Part shown: positions 61,577 through 64,000 of the stretch, one piece after another
Numbering within the stretch: position 1 is the first letter of the stretch
Layout of the letters: each line of letters begins with the position of its first letter
Source: Phylloscopus collybita
Taxonomy: Eukaryota; Chordata; Aves; Passeriformes; Phylloscopidae
Length of the DNA: 64,000 nt
Reading direction: 5' to 3'
NCBI GenBank assembly: GCA_027886175.1
Contig: JAJNNQ010000026.1
Location: 27,794,001-27,858,000 of the forward strand
Notes under the pieces: model-generated
Told to the model about the DNA's origin: nothing
Databases searched by the model: none
The model's input: only the letters and a program-made list of their open reading frames with translations
Position numbers and translations under genes: made by a program

Positions 61577-62799
61577 TTCTCGTTATCTAATTCTAGCTGT
61601 TAGCTGATTTTGACCTTTCCATGGTAATTTATTGTCCCTTAGATCTCATAAAGGAAAAGTTTAGTCCAAATTTCTAAGAAGGATTTCTAGTTCTGCATGC
61701 TTAAATCTGTATTTCTTTGCCTAACTTCCAGCTGAGCAACATACTGCATGACTCCTATGAATTCCTGTCAGCTCTGAAATAAGTAAGGTGGAAAAAGAAG
61801 ATAACATGAATTATAGTGCTACAAATCCTCCTTTTCCTGTTAGATTGTCTACAGAGAAATTCAGTAATAGCTAGGCAGTCCATGACCCCTGACAAATCAA
61901 CTCTTTGTTTTCTTGGGCTTTCCTATCTTTTTTTTCTGAAGCCCTGCCAGTAATCTCTTGGAGGCAGGTACTTAATTTCAATATTTTTGTGCCAGACCTA
62001 TTAACTTGGAAGGTTCACTGTTTCTTGATTTTTAGTTTGTAAAAATAGTTTAAAAAAATTACTTGAAAAGATTAATGCCAAAGTCTATAGAGTTTTAATA
62101 ACTCTTATGAGTATGATTTCTTCTATATAATCCAGTCTATTATTAAAGTTTGGTACTTGTTTCACTGCTTTGTATTTGTCTGTCTACCAAATTTGGAGGG
62201 TGGAGGATGACTGTAGTTTTTCTGCAATCCTTAGTGGAATCACTTTTTGGTTTGCTTGGTTTTGGGGCTTTATCAGTAATAAGAGGAACAAGCTGCCTGA
62301 AAAATTTAGTGTGGCCCTGTGCTTGGCAGTGGTAGGCAGATGGATCAATTTATATCTTCAAAGTATGTAAAGTATGTATCAGTAGGCAGATTTCATCCAT
62401 GTATTTGGGAATCCTGCAAACTGCTACCAGCACTGTGTACTTCCTATTGATCACTTTATTTGTCCAAGATACTCAAGATACATATCTTTGTGTCTTTGGA
62501 TAAATACACAGTACCCAAGATATGGCTTACTGTATCTTTATACTCACTGTAACATTTATAATAGAAATGGGCCAGATCCACCAAAACATCACCAGATCAA
62601 TCTAAAAATTGCCAGTACTGGGATTAATGTACTTAAAATTTACATAAGTAATTCTTCCTCTGCCTTCATTTTGCTGCATTTCTGTACTCAGGGAAGTCCT
62701 TTGTTTTGTCACTCACATTCACTACTGGTCCCAACTTTGGTTTTCTCAGCTTCATCCCTGCATTCTTGAGCAACTATCTTTACATTCCTCCTGAGAATT
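61577..62799. other. Upstream flank, unassigned
   Basis: AT-rich DNA with no supportable gene or repeat. Confidence 0.5.
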
Positions 62800-63190
62800 C
62801 CATTCCTTCTTCCTCATTTCATGTACTTTTTGGTGTTTGAGCTCATTCAGGTGTTCCCTGTTAATCCATGCTGACCTTCTGCCACACTTGCTCACCTTCC
62901 TGCACATATGAATAGAGGGATTTTATTCTCTGAGGAAATACAACAAGCTCTCCTGTGCCCTGGTGTCCTCTACTCCCCACTGGATACTGCCAAGAAGATC
63001 ACAGAATAAGCCAAAATCTGTTTCCAAATATCTCCAAATGGGTTATGATTCTAATATTTGTCTTCTTCATTTCACTCATGATTTTAAACTCTACAATCTC
63101 GTGGTCACTGTAATCAATATGATTCTCAAGTGATAATGGTCTATCTATTAGTTTCCCATTTGGTGGGATGTTTTAGGTTGCTTCGACCCC
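62800..63190 (-). mobile_element. Ancient CR1 fragment: endonuclease end and linker
   Basis: On the minus strand, about 63105-63080 encodes SDHEIVEFKI, matching the SDHEMVEF signature that closes the APE-type endonuclease of CR1 and holds its catalytic Asp-His pair. Downstream on that strand come degraded versions of the linker segment, including a GTGTGGCAGAAGGTCAGCAT stretch (62888-62869) equivalent to the CRKxxKxGRRPAWxNRE region, and GGGAACACCTGAATGAGC at about 62858. It covers a part of ORF2 that the other CR1 copies here lack. It is heavily mutated and not functional. Limits are approximate. Confidence 0.75.
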
Positions 63191-64000
63191 TTCAATCCCT
63201 CAGACATATAGGGATTGCATCCACCTCATTGACTGATACTATGTTTTCTCTCAGTTTTAACAAAGAAATTGCACAAGATTCAACAAAGGTCTCTGCAGGA
63301 CCTGCTAAAAATACCCCAATGGATGATTTTTCAATTTACTATATAATTACATTTTACAATATATCACTTGGATAGTTTTTCATTTGTTTGAAGTCAGTTG
63401 TATTGATTTTGTATATTTTAATTTTCACCAGAATGTCATAAATTTAAAGATATTACACCAATAGCTTGTATTAACCATGCCTTTAATGCAAGTATAAGCA
63501 ATATCAGATTTGCTTGATAGGACACAGGCAACAAAGCCATGTTCATTGCCATTAATTAAACTCCCCAATTTGCTTCCTTGCTGATTGCATTCTGTATCAG
63601 CCTTTTTTTGTGATTCTGCCCAAAATTACTGTACAGCTGATGGGCCTATTGTTTCAAAGTGATGGCACTTAAAAGAGAAAAATATGGAAGGGAGAGAAGG
63701 AAAATCTGTAGAAACAAGTATTTCACATCTGAATGTCTGTTTTCCTGCTCCCTTGGGCACTGGACATGTTGGAAGGAGGCCCAGCACACTTTTAGGTTAA
63801 AACCTGTCCCAGTCAGGAAGTCTCAGCAGAGAGACAAGGCAAACAATATTTTTTACACTATTTTGCTGCAACAAAAAAAATTATTTCAATTTTTCAATGT
63901 TAGAGGATTTTTTAAATTTTTTCTTTTTTTTACAGAATGCATATCCCAAACTAGCAGAACAGAAGAGGCAAGGGTGATGTTCTGTCCCCTGCTGCTCTAA
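63191..64000. other. Window end, unassigned
   Basis: AT-rich DNA. A frame open to the window's right edge (63659-64000, 113 codons, plus strand) starts MMALKREKYGRERRK and shows no recognisable domain. I do not treat it as a gene. Confidence 0.5.

Noticed and set aside
32451..64000. miR-30a/30c-2 cluster expected somewhere upstream of RIMS1 in vertebrates
   Set aside because: I looked for the TGTAAACATCC seed sequence and its reverse complement and did not find it; the locus is probably further away.
63659..64000. Frame open to the right edge as a partial gene
   Set aside because: AT-rich, low-complexity composition and no domain or splice-site support.
1..64000. CRISPR arrays, phage, operons, tRNA or rRNA genes
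   Set aside because: None visible. The composition and repeats are those of an avian nuclear intron and intergenic region.

Overview
The window is vertebrate, almost certainly bird, nuclear DNA. It is AT-rich and non-coding over most of its length. It carries many CR1 LINE fragments of different ages, two LTRs of a family I recognise from avian genomes, simple repeats, and one strong CpG island. There are no operons, bacterial-type genes, CRISPR arrays or tRNA genes that I can see.

The only protein-coding host sequence I can support is one exon on the minus strand (31505-31668). It lies inside the CpG island at about 30200-32450. It encodes the first 54 residues plus two bases of the next codon of a RIM protein, best matched to RIMS1 (RIM1, the presynaptic active-zone scaffold), followed directly by a consensus splice donor. 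Positions 1-31504 are therefore intron 1 of RIMS1, with no further exon seen. Positions above about 31700-32400 are 5' UTR/promoter and then about 31 kb of upstream flank.

Intron side (1-31504), read along + : a 5'-truncated CR1 (about 70-1918); mostly unassigned AT-rich DNA; a short CR1 (9101-9638); a CR1 nearly identical to the first in its reverse-transcriptase part (11107-12073); an avian LTR (16499-18345) split by a minus-strand CR1 (16678-17932); a 210-nt pure pyrimidine tract (19992-20201); a 27-A run; an older CR1 (24810-25495); a CA repeat; and a 15-G run.

Upstream flank (32450-64000): CR1 copies on both strands (34395-34980, 40522-41142, 46747-47120, 52478-53455), ancient CR1 relics (41190-43600, 54850-55630, 62800-63190), one of them interrupted by a younger inverted CR1. 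There is also a MIR-like SINE relic, a minus-strand avian LTR (56477-57295), a ~265-bp repeat present twice in direct orientation (51988-52254 and 61307-61576), and an isolated ~110-bp CpG-rich patch at 56165-56275 that I cannot explain.

I found no new gene system. The items most worth a second look are the patchy identity between the two CR1 copies in the RIMS1 intron, the CpG-rich orphan patch, the CR1-in-LTR arrangement with missing LTR sequence, the unidentified repeat pair, the polypyrimidine tract, and a possible upstream ORF in the RIMS1 leader. Repeat-family names come from recognition by eye and were not checked by search.
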